Shown here piece by piece: positions 1 to 9,060 of a DNA stretch of 64,000 nucleotides (position 1 is the stretch's first letter; each line of letters begins with the position of its first letter). The position numbers and the translations under genes were made by a program. A model generated the notes under the pieces. That model made no database searches. It had not been told where the DNA came from and worked only from the letters and a program-made list of their open reading frames with translations. The stretch is from Stigmatella ashevillena (lineage in GTDB: Bacteria > Myxococcota > Myxococcia > Myxococcales > Myxococcaceae): assembly GCF_028368975.1 (NCBI RefSeq), contig NZ_JAQNDM010000002.1, forward strand, positions 9,666,425 through 9,730,424, read 5' to 3'.

Positions 1-775
1 GGGCGCGGGCCTTGGTGCCAATCAGCTCCAGGGTCCGCCGGGGGTAGGCGTCCGGGCAGTTGTAGCCCACCTGGAGGATCCCCAGGATGCCGCTGCGGAA
101 CTGGCCGATGAGCACCGCGCCATCGTCCACCGGGTAGTCATGGACGCGCCGCTGCAACAGGGCGGTGAGCGAGGCCCACTCGTCCTGCAGCAGAACCTCC
201 AGCAGATCGAGCCCGTGCGGGGCCAGATCGATCATCGCGCCGCCGCCAGCCTGGCGGGGGTCGACCCGCCAGTTGTGCGGCGCCCAGTCACGCGGGAGCC
301 AGCACGCATAATGGATGCGCGCCTGGGTGATGGTGCCCAGGAGGCCCTCCTGCACGAGGGTGCGCAGCCGCCGGTGAATGCCATGGTGGCGCTGATCGAA
401 GGCGGTGGCGTAGTGAACGCCTGCCCGCTGGCAGGCCTCCACCATGCGCGTGCCCTCCTCGGGCGTGATGGCCATGGGCTTCTCGCACAGCACGTGCTTG
501 CCCGCGGCCGCGCACGCCTCCGTCATGGCGGGGTGCAGGTGGTTGGGCGTCGCGATGTAGACCGCATCCACGTGGGGATTGGCCAGGGCTTCGGCCAGCG
601 CCGTGTACCGCAGCGCATCGTTGCCGGAGATGCGCATCAGCATCTCCGCATCCGAGTCGCACAGGGCCACCAGGCGCGCGTTGTCCGCGGCCTGGATTGC
701 GGGCGCGACGTAGTCCCGGGCCACCCACCCACAGCCCACGATGGCCCAGCCGAGTCTGCGCGAGGGGGAGGACAT
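1..775 (-). CDS. Gfo/Idh/MocA family oxidoreductase (C-terminus outside window)
   Basis: This is an NAD(P)-dependent sugar or polyol dehydrogenase of the Gfo/Idh/MocA family, of which the first 258 residues are visible. A Rossmann motif AIVGCGWVARD lies at residues 11-21, and the family signature CEKPMA at about 97-102 carries the catalytic-site lysine. The start is the ATG at 773-775, three bases after the stop of the inositol-phosphate synthase gene, so the two are probably co-transcribed. Family members include inositol 2-dehydrogenases, which would suit the neighbour, but the substrate cannot be read from sequence. The reading frame runs off the left edge of the window. Confidence 0.88.
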   Translation of the reverse strand, partial: MSSPSRRLGWAIVGCGWVARDYVAPAIQAADNARLVALCDSDAEMLMRISGNDALRYTALAEALANPHVDAVYIATPNHLHPAMTEACAAAGKHVLCEKPMAITPEEGTRMVEACQRAGVHYATAFDQRHHGIHRRLRTLVQEGLLGTITQARIHYACWLPRDWAPHNWRVDPRQAGGGAMIDLAPHGLDLLEVLLQDEWASLTALLQRRVHDYPVDDGAVLIGQFRSGILGILQVGYNCPDAYPRRTLELIGTKARA

Positions 776-778
776 GGT

Positions 779-2002
779 TCAGCCCCGGATGCGCTCTTTG
801 CCGAGGACGGGCCGCACGCCTCCTTCGGACAGCCAACTCATGAGGCGGCGCTGCTGCTCCGCCATGGCGTGCTCCACCTTCCCCCCGTTCTGCGTCATGG
901 GGGCCTTGAAGAAGCAGCCCAGCGCGTCGATGACACCGGCCTCGCCGCGGCGCTTGGCCAGGTCCAGCGTGCGCGCCAGCTCCACCACGAGCGGGGCCGC
1001 CAGGATGGAGTCCTTGCAGAGGAAGTTGAGCTTGAGCTGCATGGGCTGGCCCAGGAAGCCCACGACGTCGATGTTGTCCCAGGCCTCCTTGTTGTCTCCG
1101 CGGGGCCGGTAGTACTGGATCTGGACGATGTGGTCCTGGACCTTGTAGCCGAGGATGCTGTCCAGCGCGGCGCCCTTGGTGTCGATCTTGTTGGCCTTCG
1201 AGGCCGGATCATTGAGGGCTTCACCATCCCGGTTGCCCAGGATGTTGGTGGAGTACCACCCCTCGACGTGCAGCGCGCGGTCCCTCAAGGCCGGAGCGAT
1301 CACCGTCTTGAGCATCGTCTGGCCTGTCTTGCCGTCCTTGCCTGCCAGGGGCGAGCCGTTGCGCTGCGCCAACTGCAGCAACGCCGGGACGTCGGCGGAG
1401 ATGCTCGGCGTGAAGTTGGCGAACGGTGTTCCCTCGGAGATGGCCGCGTAGGCGTAGAGCATCGCCGGGCCGATGTCCGGATCATCCGCGTCGAGGGCCG
1501 CCTCGAAGGCCTCGGGCGTGAGGAACTTGGGCAGCGTCAGATCCACGGCGCGCTCGGTCGAGGCCAGGTTGATGACCACCACCCGGTTGACCCCCTGCTT
1601 CTGGCGGAAGCGCGCCAGATCCTCGCGGATGGCCTGCACCTGCTCGCGCAGGCTGTGTGCCTTCTTGTTGGAGGTGCCCACCACGTTCTTGCAGAAGCGC
1701 GTGTTGGACACGGCGCTCCAGGGCCGCATCTTGCTCAGCACGGGCGCCACGGCCTCGAGCTGGCTGTCGGTCAACACCGCGTGGTTGCGCGCGGCCTGCG
1801 CCAGATCATCCTCGAACAGATCCCAACCGCCAAAGGTCAGGGCCTCGTAGTCGATCAGGCCCAGGCCCCGTGCGGCCGCCAAGGGCAGACCCTTGGTGTC
1901 CACTCTGCCTCTGCGCAGGAGTTCCAGGCCCGCGACCGCCGTCGTTGCTACTGCTCCACCCAAGCCCACAATCGCAACACCCAAGCGCTCGTTATTCGCC
2001 AT
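779..2002 (-). CDS. ino1: myo-inositol-1-phosphate synthase (inositol-3-phosphate synthase)
   Basis: The enzyme converts glucose 6-phosphate to myo-inositol phosphate using tightly bound NAD. The 407-residue protein has an N-terminal dinucleotide-binding motif GVAIVGLGGAVATT (residues 8-21). It also has the family core segments GKTGQTMLKTVIAP (about 219-232), STNILGNRDGEALNDP, the DHIVQIQYYRPRGD segment and NFLCKDSILAAP. The ATG at 2000-2002 is preferred because GGGGGAGGAG lies about ten bases upstream, and an upstream in-frame extension of 20 residues looks non-coding. It heads a two-gene unit with the Gfo/Idh oxidoreductase. The product would feed phosphatidylinositol or another inositol-containing lipid or solute, which is an inference. 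Confidence 0.93.
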   Translation of the reverse strand: MANNERLGVAIVGLGGAVATTAVAGLELLRRGRVDTKGLPLAAARGLGLIDYEALTFGGWDLFEDDLAQAARNHAVLTDSQLEAVAPVLSKMRPWSAVSNTRFCKNVVGTSNKKAHSLREQVQAIREDLARFRQKQGVNRVVVINLASTERAVDLTLPKFLTPEAFEAALDADDPDIGPAMLYAYAAISEGTPFANFTPSISADVPALLQLAQRNGSPLAGKDGKTGQTMLKTVIAPALRDRALHVEGWYSTNILGNRDGEALNDPASKANKIDTKGAALDSILGYKVQDHIVQIQYYRPRGDNKEAWDNIDVVGFLGQPMQLKLNFLCKDSILAAPLVVELARTLDLAKRRGEAGVIDALGCFFKAPMTQNGGKVEHAMAEQQRRLMSWLSEGGVRPVLGKERIRG

Positions 2003-2217
2003 GACCCTGCGGCTCCTCCCCCGGACGACACCATCCCCGACTCGCCTTGACTCCAGTCCCATGGATGGAGGGCCGCTCCAGGATGTGTGGAGTGGCGATC
2101 AGGGGATGCACTCAGGCATCCGCCCGCTGCGAGCACTCCTGAAGAGTCCTCACCGTGGCGCGAGGCTTCAACACCGCCTGGAGGAAGAGGGGAGTGTCTG
2201 ATCGAGGAAGCCTGGGT

Positions 2218-3663
2218 TTACAGGCACTGCGTTTTCCACTTCCCCTGGCGGAAGAGGAGCGCGCTCGCGATGCCCAGAACACCGTAGGTGATGGCAATGG
2301 CCAGAAAGGCGCCCTCGGGACCTAGCCCCGCGGGGCCCGTGAGTGCGTAGGCCAACGGGATCTGTAGCCCCCAGGCACAGAGCAGGTTGACGGCGGTCGG
2401 CGTGGTGGTATCCCCCGCGCCGTTGAACGCGTGGGGGATGATGGTGACGAAGGCGTAGAGGAAGAGGCCCCAGCTGAGGATCCGCAGGCCGCGCGAGGCG
2501 TGAAACACCACGTCGGCTTCGTCCGTGAACAGGAGGATGAGCGGCTCGGAGAGGGTGAGGAACACCAAGCTCACCCCGCCGAGAAAGAGCGCGGTGAAGA
2601 AGCTGGCCCGCCAGGTGACGCGCTCGGCCCGCTCCGCGTCCCGGGCGCCCAGGCTCTGGCCCACCAGGGTGCCGACGGCGTGGCTCATCCCCCAGGAGGG
2701 CTGCTGGGCGAAGAGGATGATGCGCATGACGAGGGTGTATCCGGCCATCGCCGCACTGCCAAAGCTGGCGACGATGCGCATCAGCACCAGCCAGCTCGAC
2801 AAGCCCAGCACGGACTGAAGGATGGCGCCACCCGACAGCCGCAGCAGGCAGAGCATCGTGGCGGGCTCGAGCCGCAGGTGGCGCCGTTCCAGGGCCAGCC
2901 GTCCGCCGCCTCGCAGCAGGCGGTGGAGCTGGTAGACCACCCCCGTGCACCGCCCCAGGGTGGTGGCGATCGCCGCGCCGGGGACGCCCATGGCGGGGAC
3001 CGGCCCGAGGCCGAAGATGCAGATGGGCGCCAGCACGATGTTGACGGAGTTGGCCAGCAGCAGCGCCCGCATGGAGGTGGCCGCATCCCCCGCGCCGCGC
3101 AAGATGGCGCTGATGAGGAACAGCGGCATGACGATGACGAAGCTGCCCAGCATCACCTGGGTGTAGGACGCGCCCTGCTCCACCACGGAGGGGGAGGCGC
3201 CCAGGGCCGCGAGCAGCGGCCGCGCGAACAGCACGCCCAGCACCGACATGGGCAGGGCCAGCAGGAATCCCAGTCCCAGGGTCTGCACCGCCGCGCTCGC
3301 GGCCTTCTCGGGGTTCTTCTCTCCCATGCGCCGGGAGACCAGGGCGGTGGCGCCGATGGACAGGCCCAGGGGCACCGTATAGGCGAGCGTGAGCATCGAC
3401 TCCGTGAGGCCCACCGTGGCCACGGCCTCAGAACCCAGACGCGAGACGAAGAAGACGTCCACCAGGGCGAAGACGGACTCCATCACCATCTCCAGCACCA
3501 TGGGGACGGAGAGCAGCAGGAGCGCGCGATCCACCGGGCCGGTGCTGAAGTCCTGATGCGAACCGCGCACCGCCTCGGCCAGGGAGGCACGCCAGCTCTT
3601 GCCCACCTGGACGGGAGAAGGGGCCTCGGAGGTGAGCTCGGCGGAGACAGAGGGCTGGGACAT
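2218..3663 (-). CDS. MATE family multidrug/cation efflux transporter
   Basis: This is a 481-residue polytopic inner-membrane protein of the MATE family, which exports drugs or metabolites in exchange for Na+ or H+. About twelve hydrophobic segments are visible, in two homologous halves (for example LLLLSVPMVLEMVMESVFAL near residue 45, and PLGLSIGATALVSRRMG). The conserved AxxRGAGDAxTSM and FNGAGDTTTP signatures, one in each half, are diagnostic. The start is placed at 3663 (MSQPSVSAEL). In-frame ATG or GTG codons further upstream have no Shine-Dalgarno sequence, so the start is uncertain by up to 50 codons. The gene stands alone, divergent from the GH lipoprotein. Confidence 0.9.
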   Translation of the reverse strand: MSQPSVSAELTSEAPSPVQVGKSWRASLAEAVRGSHQDFSTGPVDRALLLLSVPMVLEMVMESVFALVDVFFVSRLGSEAVATVGLTESMLTLAYTVPLGLSIGATALVSRRMGEKNPEKAASAAVQTLGLGFLLALPMSVLGVLFARPLLAALGASPSVVEQGASYTQVMLGSFVIVMPLFLISAILRGAGDAATSMRALLLANSVNIVLAPICIFGLGPVPAMGVPGAAIATTLGRCTGVVYQLHRLLRGGGRLALERRHLRLEPATMLCLLRLSGGAILQSVLGLSSWLVLMRIVASFGSAAMAGYTLVMRIILFAQQPSWGMSHAVGTLVGQSLGARDAERAERVTWRASFFTALFLGGVSLVFLTLSEPLILLFTDEADVVFHASRGLRILSWGLFLYAFVTIIPHAFNGAGDTTTPTAVNLLCAWGLQIPLAYALTGPAGLGPEGAFLAIAITYGVLGIASALLFRQGKWKTQCL

Positions 3664-4000
3664 GAAGGGCAGTGCCGGGGGAAGGGGAGGGGCCGGTGCG
3701 CGCGAGGGAACGGCCCCTGTCCCATCCTTCATTCCATGGGGCCCACAGCCGCTCGAAGGCGGACGAGGCTGCCGGCAGGATGAGTCCTCGATTGGGCTGA
3801 CGTCACAGCTCAAGTCCAGGAGACGTGTTTTCCTGTTTTGAACTGTTTTGCGATGTAAATTGTTCTTTCTGTTTAATGGCCTTCATGTTACTGGGGCCCT
3901 GCGGCAAGCAGACATGCCGTTGTTTCACCGTGGCCTCGCTCCCTGTCTTCCCCCGTTTCAGACGCGGTGCGGTGAGGCCTCCGACCGAAGGAGCAGTCAC
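3664..4000. promoter_or_regulatory. 337-base divergent intergenic region with weak promoter candidate
   Basis: This gap separates the divergent MATE and glycosyl-hydrolase lipoprotein genes. Its middle (about 3828-3880) is clearly AT-richer than the surroundings. Within it TTGCGA (3848-3853) and TTTAAT (3872-3877) are 18 bases apart and could form a sigma-70-like promoter for the lipoprotein gene. The match is only moderate. No inverted repeat or RNA element was recognised. Confidence 0.3.
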
Positions 4001-5710
4001 ATGACGCGTCATCGTTTCATGAATGAGGGAGCGAGCGTGTTCGCCGCGCTCTTGTTGGCGGGATGCGGTTCGGCCTCCACCGAGCCCGAGAGCCAACCGG
4101 GAGCGGAGGGGCCCACCGCCACCCTCACGGCCCCTGTGTCCGTGCCCAAGACGTTCACCAAGAAGGTCTATGCCCACGTGATGCCCTGGTTCGAGTCCAA
4201 TGCCTCTTCGGGCAATGGCTCCTGGGGCATTCACTGGACCATGGCCAACAAGAACCCCAACGTGATTGACGGGTCGGGCAAGCGCCAGATTGCCTCGTAT
4301 TACTACCCGCTGATTGGCCCCTACGCGTCGGGCGACAAGGATGTCGTCGAGTACCAATTGCTGCTCATGAAGTACGCGGGCATCGATGGTGTCCTGATCG
4401 ATTGGCCGGGCACCCTCAATTGCCTCGATTATCCCAAGAACAAGCAGAACGCGGAGGCGATGATCAACAAGACCGCCGCCGTCGGGCTGGAGTTCGCGGT
4501 GGTCTATGAGGACAACAACTTCACGCTGGCGCCCCAGAGTGGTTGCCCTGTGCCCGACAAGCTCGGCGCGGCCCGCAACGACATGGTCTTCCTCCGGGAC
4601 AACTACTTCTCCCGGAGCAACCACATCAAGGTCAACAACGCGCCCCTGCTCCTGGACTTCGGTCCGCAGACCTTCAGCTCGCCGTCGGACTGGACCAACA
4701 TCTTCTCGCCCCTGTCCACCAAGCCGACCTTCCTGACGCTCTGGTACGAGAGCGGGGAAGCAGGCTCCAACGCCAAGGGCGAGTACCCGTGGATCTACTC
4801 GGATTTCACGACGGGCTTGCAGAACTTCTACAACAACCGTCCGCTGGGCGTGAAGTTCGGCGTGGCCTACCCGGGCTTCAACACCTTCTACACCGATGGG
4901 GGATGGGGCGGCCCGGGATGGAGCCTGCCCCACAATGGGACGGGCACCCTCGGCCAGACGTTGGACCTGGCCAAGAACAGCGGCGTGAACTGGATCCAGC
5001 TCGCCACCTGGAACGACTACGGCGAGGGCACGATGATCGAGCCCACGCGTGAGTTCGGTTATGGCGCCCTGACCACCCTGCAGCAGAAGCTGGGCGTGCC
5101 CTACGGTCAGAGCCAGCTGGAGCTCATCGCCAAGCTCTATGAGCAGCGCAAGCAGTACGCGAACGACTCGGCCAAGCAGGCCCAGCTCAACACCGCCTTC
5201 AACCACTTCGTGAACCTGCAGCCGGACCAGGCCGCGGCGATCCTCAACGGGGGCACCACGCCGCCCACGAACAACCCCTCGGTCACCAACGCCGGCTTCG
5301 AGTCCGGCATGTCGGGTTGGAACACCTGGTCACCCAATGGCACCGCCGGGGCCGCGTTCACCGAGACCTACAACGGGGGCTACAACAGCGCCAACCACCT
5401 GACGCACTACAGCCCGGGGGCCTTCGAGACGTGGACGTACCAGACGGTGAACGGCATCGCCAACGGCAACTACCGGGTGCGCGCCTGGGTCCGCAAGGGC
5501 GGTGACTTTGGCTTCTCCCGGCTCCAGGCGAAGACCTGCGCCTCCTGCTCGCCGGCCGCCACGAATCTCGGCACCTACAGCAACTGGACGCAGTTGGAGA
5601 CGCCGACCATCGCGGTGACCGCGGGCTACCTGGAGTTCGGCCTCCACACCCAGGCCTTCAGCGGCAGCAGCTTCGTCCACCTGGACGACGTGCAGATCAT
5701 CCGTCAGTAG
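4001..5710 (+). CDS. secreted glycoside hydrolase-like lipoprotein (GH71/GH99-type) with C-terminal carbohydrate-binding module
   Basis: The 569-residue protein begins with a lipoprotein signal ending LLLAGC, so it should be lipid-anchored. Residues about 50-400 resemble the (beta/alpha)8 catalytic region of GH71/GH99 families: KVYAHVMPWFE, then WGIHW, YYYPLIGPY, GIDGVLIDWPG and QLATWNDYGEGTMIEPT, with acidic residues in the strand ends. GH71 members cleave alpha-1,3-glucan and GH99 members cleave alpha-mannans; the substrate here is not determined. From about residue 425 (NAGFESGMSGW) to the end is a jelly-roll carbohydrate-binding-like module. The start at 4001 is supported by GAAGGAG seven bases upstream. 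It would act on fungal or bacterial glycans outside the cell. Confidence 0.78.
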   Translation: MTRHRFMNEGASVFAALLLAGCGSASTEPESQPGAEGPTATLTAPVSVPKTFTKKVYAHVMPWFESNASSGNGSWGIHWTMANKNPNVIDGSGKRQIASYYYPLIGPYASGDKDVVEYQLLLMKYAGIDGVLIDWPGTLNCLDYPKNKQNAEAMINKTAAVGLEFAVVYEDNNFTLAPQSGCPVPDKLGAARNDMVFLRDNYFSRSNHIKVNNAPLLLDFGPQTFSSPSDWTNIFSPLSTKPTFLTLWYESGEAGSNAKGEYPWIYSDFTTGLQNFYNNRPLGVKFGVAYPGFNTFYTDGGWGGPGWSLPHNGTGTLGQTLDLAKNSGVNWIQLATWNDYGEGTMIEPTREFGYGALTTLQQKLGVPYGQSQLELIAKLYEQRKQYANDSAKQAQLNTAFNHFVNLQPDQAAAILNGGTTPPTNNPSVTNAGFESGMSGWNTWSPNGTAGAAFTETYNGGYNSANHLTHYSPGAFETWTYQTVNGIANGNYRVRAWVRKGGDFGFSRLQAKTCASCSPAATNLGTYSNWTQLETPTIAVTAGYLEFGLHTQAFSGSSFVHLDDVQIIRQ

Positions 5711-5737
5711 TTTGAGGGGTTCGTTTGAGAGGTTCCT

Positions 5738-5777
5738 GGGGGCTTGGGCCTGTCCTTCTGGACGTGCCCGAGCCCCC
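5738..5777. terminator. bidirectional rho-independent-type hairpin between convergent genes
   Basis: GGGGGCTTGGGC (5738-5749) pairs with GCCCGAGCCCCC (5766-5777) over 12 positions with one G-T pair, leaving a 16-base loop. On the plus strand it is followed by TGTTGTTTGT. It lies between the stop of the GH lipoprotein (5710) and the stop of the convergent membrane protein (5793), so it can serve both. Confidence 0.65.
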
Positions 5778-5792
5778 TGTTGTTTGTCTGTG

Positions 5793-7232
5793 TCAGGCGG
5801 TGGGCCGGGGAAGGTGCTTCTGGGCGAAGCGAGCGGCGTCCGTGTCCGGGTACCGGTGCAGGACGTAGCGGTAGAGGCTCTCGGCCCGCACGGAATCCTG
5901 GAGGCGCTCGGCGTAGACGCGCGCCAGGAGCACGAGCGCGCGGGAAGCCAGGGGTCCCTCCGGGGCCACGTCGGCCGCGGACTCCAGCGCTTGCACCGCC
6001 AGGGTGTACTCGCCCCGGGCCGTGGCGGACTGGCCCACGAAGAAGTGGTGCTCGGCCGTCACCTGCTTCGAGAGGGGGGTGGCCTGGAGCCCGGCATACA
6101 GGGCCAACGCCTTTTGTGCGTCTCGTGCCTCCACGGCCGTGGCCAGGGCCTGAAGCGGTTCGTTCGAGGGCGGCGCGGGTGCTGGCGGTGTTGGGTTCTC
6201 GGTGGGCGAGGGCTCCGGCGCGCCTGGCGGGACCAGACCCAGCGCGGGCACCCGGTAGTCCCGGGGATCGCCATACCCGAGAGAATCGCCCCGGGTGTAC
6301 AGCAGCAGGCCGAGGACGTGGGCCATGAGCACCGGGGCGATGCAGGTGACGAACTCCGCCGCCCATGCACAGACAAAGGCCAGGTTCAGCCAGCGGATCC
6401 CCGCGGCCACCCGGTGGCCCAGCACCATGACGCCACAGAGCAGGGCCAGCGCCCCCAGGACGAGGGCGTAGTCCTTGCCCAACCGTACCGCGGCACGGAA
6501 AACCGTCAGGGGGTTGAGCATCTGGAGCAACCCATTGCCCGTCGCCGCGAGCATGAGCACCAGGGGCAGGTAGGCGAAGCCTCCGAGGATCAACAGTCCG
6601 AGGAAGAGATCCGAGAACACCTTGTCCCACGCGAGCGTGGGTTGCCCTCCGGTGACGTAGAAGGCGGGCGTGTTGGAGAGTTCGGTCACCGGCCCCCGGA
6701 CGTCCCAGTCCTTGAAAAACAGCAGGTAAATGACCGCGGGCAACCACACCACCGAGGTGGCCACGAGGCCTCGGAGCGCGGGCGCCACACAGTCTTGGTA
6801 GATGTCCGAGTAGTCCGGCACATCCAGCCCCGGGTCTCCTCGGGCCGTGGAGCGGACGATGGAGAAGAAGGAGCTCCAGAAAACGCCGAGCCAGAGCACC
6901 GCGGGCATCCACTTGAGGAGCAGGAAGGTCTCCACCATGGCCCAGCGGAGCACCGCCAGGATGGCGCTCAAGGCCAGCAGGACGGGGATGCCAGAGGGGG
7001 AGAAGGGATAGCGCCACGCCCGGCGCAACCGCACGGCCAGCGGCACGCTCGCGCGGTGGATGAGGATCGGCTCGGCCCGGCCCTGGCACAGAGCGCAGGA
7101 GAGGTACTCCGTGGAGATGGCCCGGCGTCGGATGACGCACTCTGGGCACAGCCGGGCCTGGCAGGCGTCACAGCTCCAGCCCGCCGCGGCGCTGGGATGG
7201 CTCTGGCAGGAACCGGGTGAGGTGTCGTGCAT
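5793..7232 (-). CDS. membrane protein with N-terminal zinc-finger-like segment, DUF4013-like membrane region and C-terminal TPR-like tail
   Basis: The function of this 479-residue protein is unknown. Residues 1-50 carry paired cysteines (SCDACQARLCPEC, then LSCALCQG) resembling a B-box or zinc ribbon. About six hydrophobic segments follow (roughly residues 78-330), with the GNGLLQMLNPLTVF stretch typical of DUF4013-like membrane proteins. A Pro/Ala-rich linker (about 345-375) leads to a TPR-like helical tail (about 375-479). The layout suggests a cytoplasmic zinc module and a tail for protein contacts. GGGAG stands six bases before the ATG. The M61 peptidase gene upstream ends 21 bases away on the same strand, so the two may share a transcript. 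Confidence 0.8.
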   Translation of the reverse strand: MHDTSPGSCQSHPSAAAGWSCDACQARLCPECVIRRRAISTEYLSCALCQGRAEPILIHRASVPLAVRLRRAWRYPFSPSGIPVLLALSAILAVLRWAMVETFLLLKWMPAVLWLGVFWSSFFSIVRSTARGDPGLDVPDYSDIYQDCVAPALRGLVATSVVWLPAVIYLLFFKDWDVRGPVTELSNTPAFYVTGGQPTLAWDKVFSDLFLGLLILGGFAYLPLVLMLAATGNGLLQMLNPLTVFRAAVRLGKDYALVLGALALLCGVMVLGHRVAAGIRWLNLAFVCAWAAEFVTCIAPVLMAHVLGLLLYTRGDSLGYGDPRDYRVPALGLVPPGAPEPSPTENPTPPAPAPPSNEPLQALATAVEARDAQKALALYAGLQATPLSKQVTAEHHFFVGQSATARGEYTLAVQALESAADVAPEGPLASRALVLLARVYAERLQDSVRAESLYRYVLHRYPDTDAARFAQKHLPRPTA

Positions 7233-7253
7233 GGGCTCCCTCTTCCGAAGAGG

Positions 7254-9023
7254 TTAGCCCAGCGTTTCGTCCCATGTCGCTCCCAGCCAGGACTGGAAGG
7301 CGGCCTTCTGGGCGTCGGTCAGCTTGTCCACCCGGGAGAGGTAGACCGCGTCCGCGGGCTTCTGGCCCAGGACGACGGGGATGTCCATCAGCTTGTCCCG
7401 GCGGAACACGGTGAGGCGCACCGTCTCTCCGGGGCGCTTGTCCTCGCACCGGTTCAACAGGTTGGCCGCGTCCACCTTGTAGCCGTCCAGCGCCACCAGC
7501 TCATCCTCGGGGGACAGGCCCGCCTCCATCGCCGGAGAGTCTTCCAGCACGGTGGCCAGCGTGGCGTTGCCCTTGGTGGTCAGGCCCAGCCAGCCCCGGG
7601 GCTTCACCTCGCCATTCTTGCGCGGTGGGGGTGTGCCTCCCTTGTCATTGGCGGACTCGCGCACCCGGTACTCCACCTGCAAGCCCACATGGGAAAGGAC
7701 CGAGTAGTCCAACTCCCCGGTGGAGCGCACCGCGGCATCGAAGAAGGAGGTGAAGTCCTTGCCGGTGACTTCCTGGACCGCTGCCTCCATTCCCTCTTCG
7801 GGCATGCCCGAGCCGTCGCCGTAGCGCTTCCACAGCAGGCGCAGCACGTCGTCCAGGCCCTTGAGGTTGTCCGTGGCGCGGCGGATCTCCAGGTCCAGCA
7901 GCACGCACACCACCTCGCCCTTGAGGTAGTAGGAGATGGCGCTGTTGTGCGAGTTCTCGTCCGGACGGTAGTGTTTGATCCAGCTCAGCAGCGAGGCCTC
8001 CGCCAGCGTCTGTGTGTGCCGGCCCGGCGTGCCGTGGAGCAGGGTGAACGTCTCGCCCAGGCGCGTCAGGTAGCGCTGGGCGGACATGAGCCCCGCGCGG
8101 CGCACGAAGAGGTTGTCGTAGTAGGACGTCATCCCCTCGAAGGCCCACAGCAGGGTGGTGTAGTTCTCCTGGGAGTAGTCGAAGGGCACGAACGCGCGCG
8201 GTTTGATGCGCTTGATGTTCCACAGGTGGAAGTACTCATGCGTGGCGAGCGTGAGGAAGTCCTCCCAGCCGCGCAGGCTCTGCAAGCCCGCGCGGGGAAA
8301 CAGCAGGGCCGTGGAGTTCTTGTGCTCCAGGCCGCCTCGCCCTTTGTCCGTGAGGTAGACGAGGAACAGGTAGCGCTGCATGGGCAGCCCATTGAACAGG
8401 CGTGCCTGGGCTTCGCAGATGCGCTGGAGATCCGTGGTCAGCCTCTCCGCGTCCGGGACTGTATCGCCCCAGATGACCACCTCGTGGGGCACGCCCGCGG
8501 CGGTGAAGGACAGGGGGGTGTGGGGGCCGATCTCGAAGGGGCTGTCCACCAGCTCATCGTAGTCCGGAGCGGTGAAGGCCTCGCCCTGGCGCTCCAAGGC
8601 GCAGAAGGTCCGCCACCCCTCCGGTGCCTCCACGGTGACGCGGTGCTCCCGGTGCCGGGTGGCCTCCGTGTAGAGAAAGAGCGTGGCCCCGTTGAAGTAG
8701 CCGTGGGAGCCATCCAGGTGGCTGGTCCGCACCGTCAGCTCGTTGGCGTAGACGCGGTAGCGCACCGTCACCGCCTGTCCCCCCGCCTTCACGCGGAAGG
8801 TGCGCTTGTCCACGCGTTGCACGGGCAGCGCTTCTCCCGCCGGGCCCGTCGCCGTCACGTCCTGGAGGTGCCGGGCATACTCGCGCACCAAGTAGCTGCC
8901 GGGCGTCCACACCGGCAGGACCGCGTCGAGCACATCCTGTCCCGGTGGGAAGCGTGCCTCCACCTCGAACAGGTGCGAGTGCGGTCGGGACATGGAGACG
9001 CGATAGTGGACCGCTTCTTTCAT
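7254..9023 (-). CDS. M61 family peptidase (glycyl aminopeptidase-like) with PDZ domain
   Basis: This is a 589-residue zinc metallopeptidase of family M61. The catalytic motif THEYFHLWNIKRIKP sits at about residues 259-273 and supplies the HExxH zinc ligands. The N-terminal beta-sandwich includes VLPVWTPGSYLVREYARH, typical of the family. A PDZ domain lies at about 475-560 (GWLGLTTKG, then DSPAMEAGLSPEDELVALDG). The start at 9023 (MKEAVHYRV) is chosen because GGAGAA precedes it and the in-frame extension upstream is low in coding character. No signal peptide is evident, so the site of action is unclear. The next gene upstream (RNA methyltransferase) ends 37 bases away. Confidence 0.92.
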   Translation of the reverse strand: MKEAVHYRVSMSRPHSHLFEVEARFPPGQDVLDAVLPVWTPGSYLVREYARHLQDVTATGPAGEALPVQRVDKRTFRVKAGGQAVTVRYRVYANELTVRTSHLDGSHGYFNGATLFLYTEATRHREHRVTVEAPEGWRTFCALERQGEAFTAPDYDELVDSPFEIGPHTPLSFTAAGVPHEVVIWGDTVPDAERLTTDLQRICEAQARLFNGLPMQRYLFLVYLTDKGRGGLEHKNSTALLFPRAGLQSLRGWEDFLTLATHEYFHLWNIKRIKPRAFVPFDYSQENYTTLLWAFEGMTSYYDNLFVRRAGLMSAQRYLTRLGETFTLLHGTPGRHTQTLAEASLLSWIKHYRPDENSHNSAISYYLKGEVVCVLLDLEIRRATDNLKGLDDVLRLLWKRYGDGSGMPEEGMEAAVQEVTGKDFTSFFDAAVRSTGELDYSVLSHVGLQVEYRVRESANDKGGTPPPRKNGEVKPRGWLGLTTKGNATLATVLEDSPAMEAGLSPEDELVALDGYKVDAANLLNRCEDKRPGETVRLTVFRRDKLMDIPVVLGQKPADAVYLSRVDKLTDAQKAAFQSWLGATWDETLG

Positions 9024-9060
9024 GGCCAGGGTTCTCCGTGGCGGGGTCGTCCCCCCGAGC

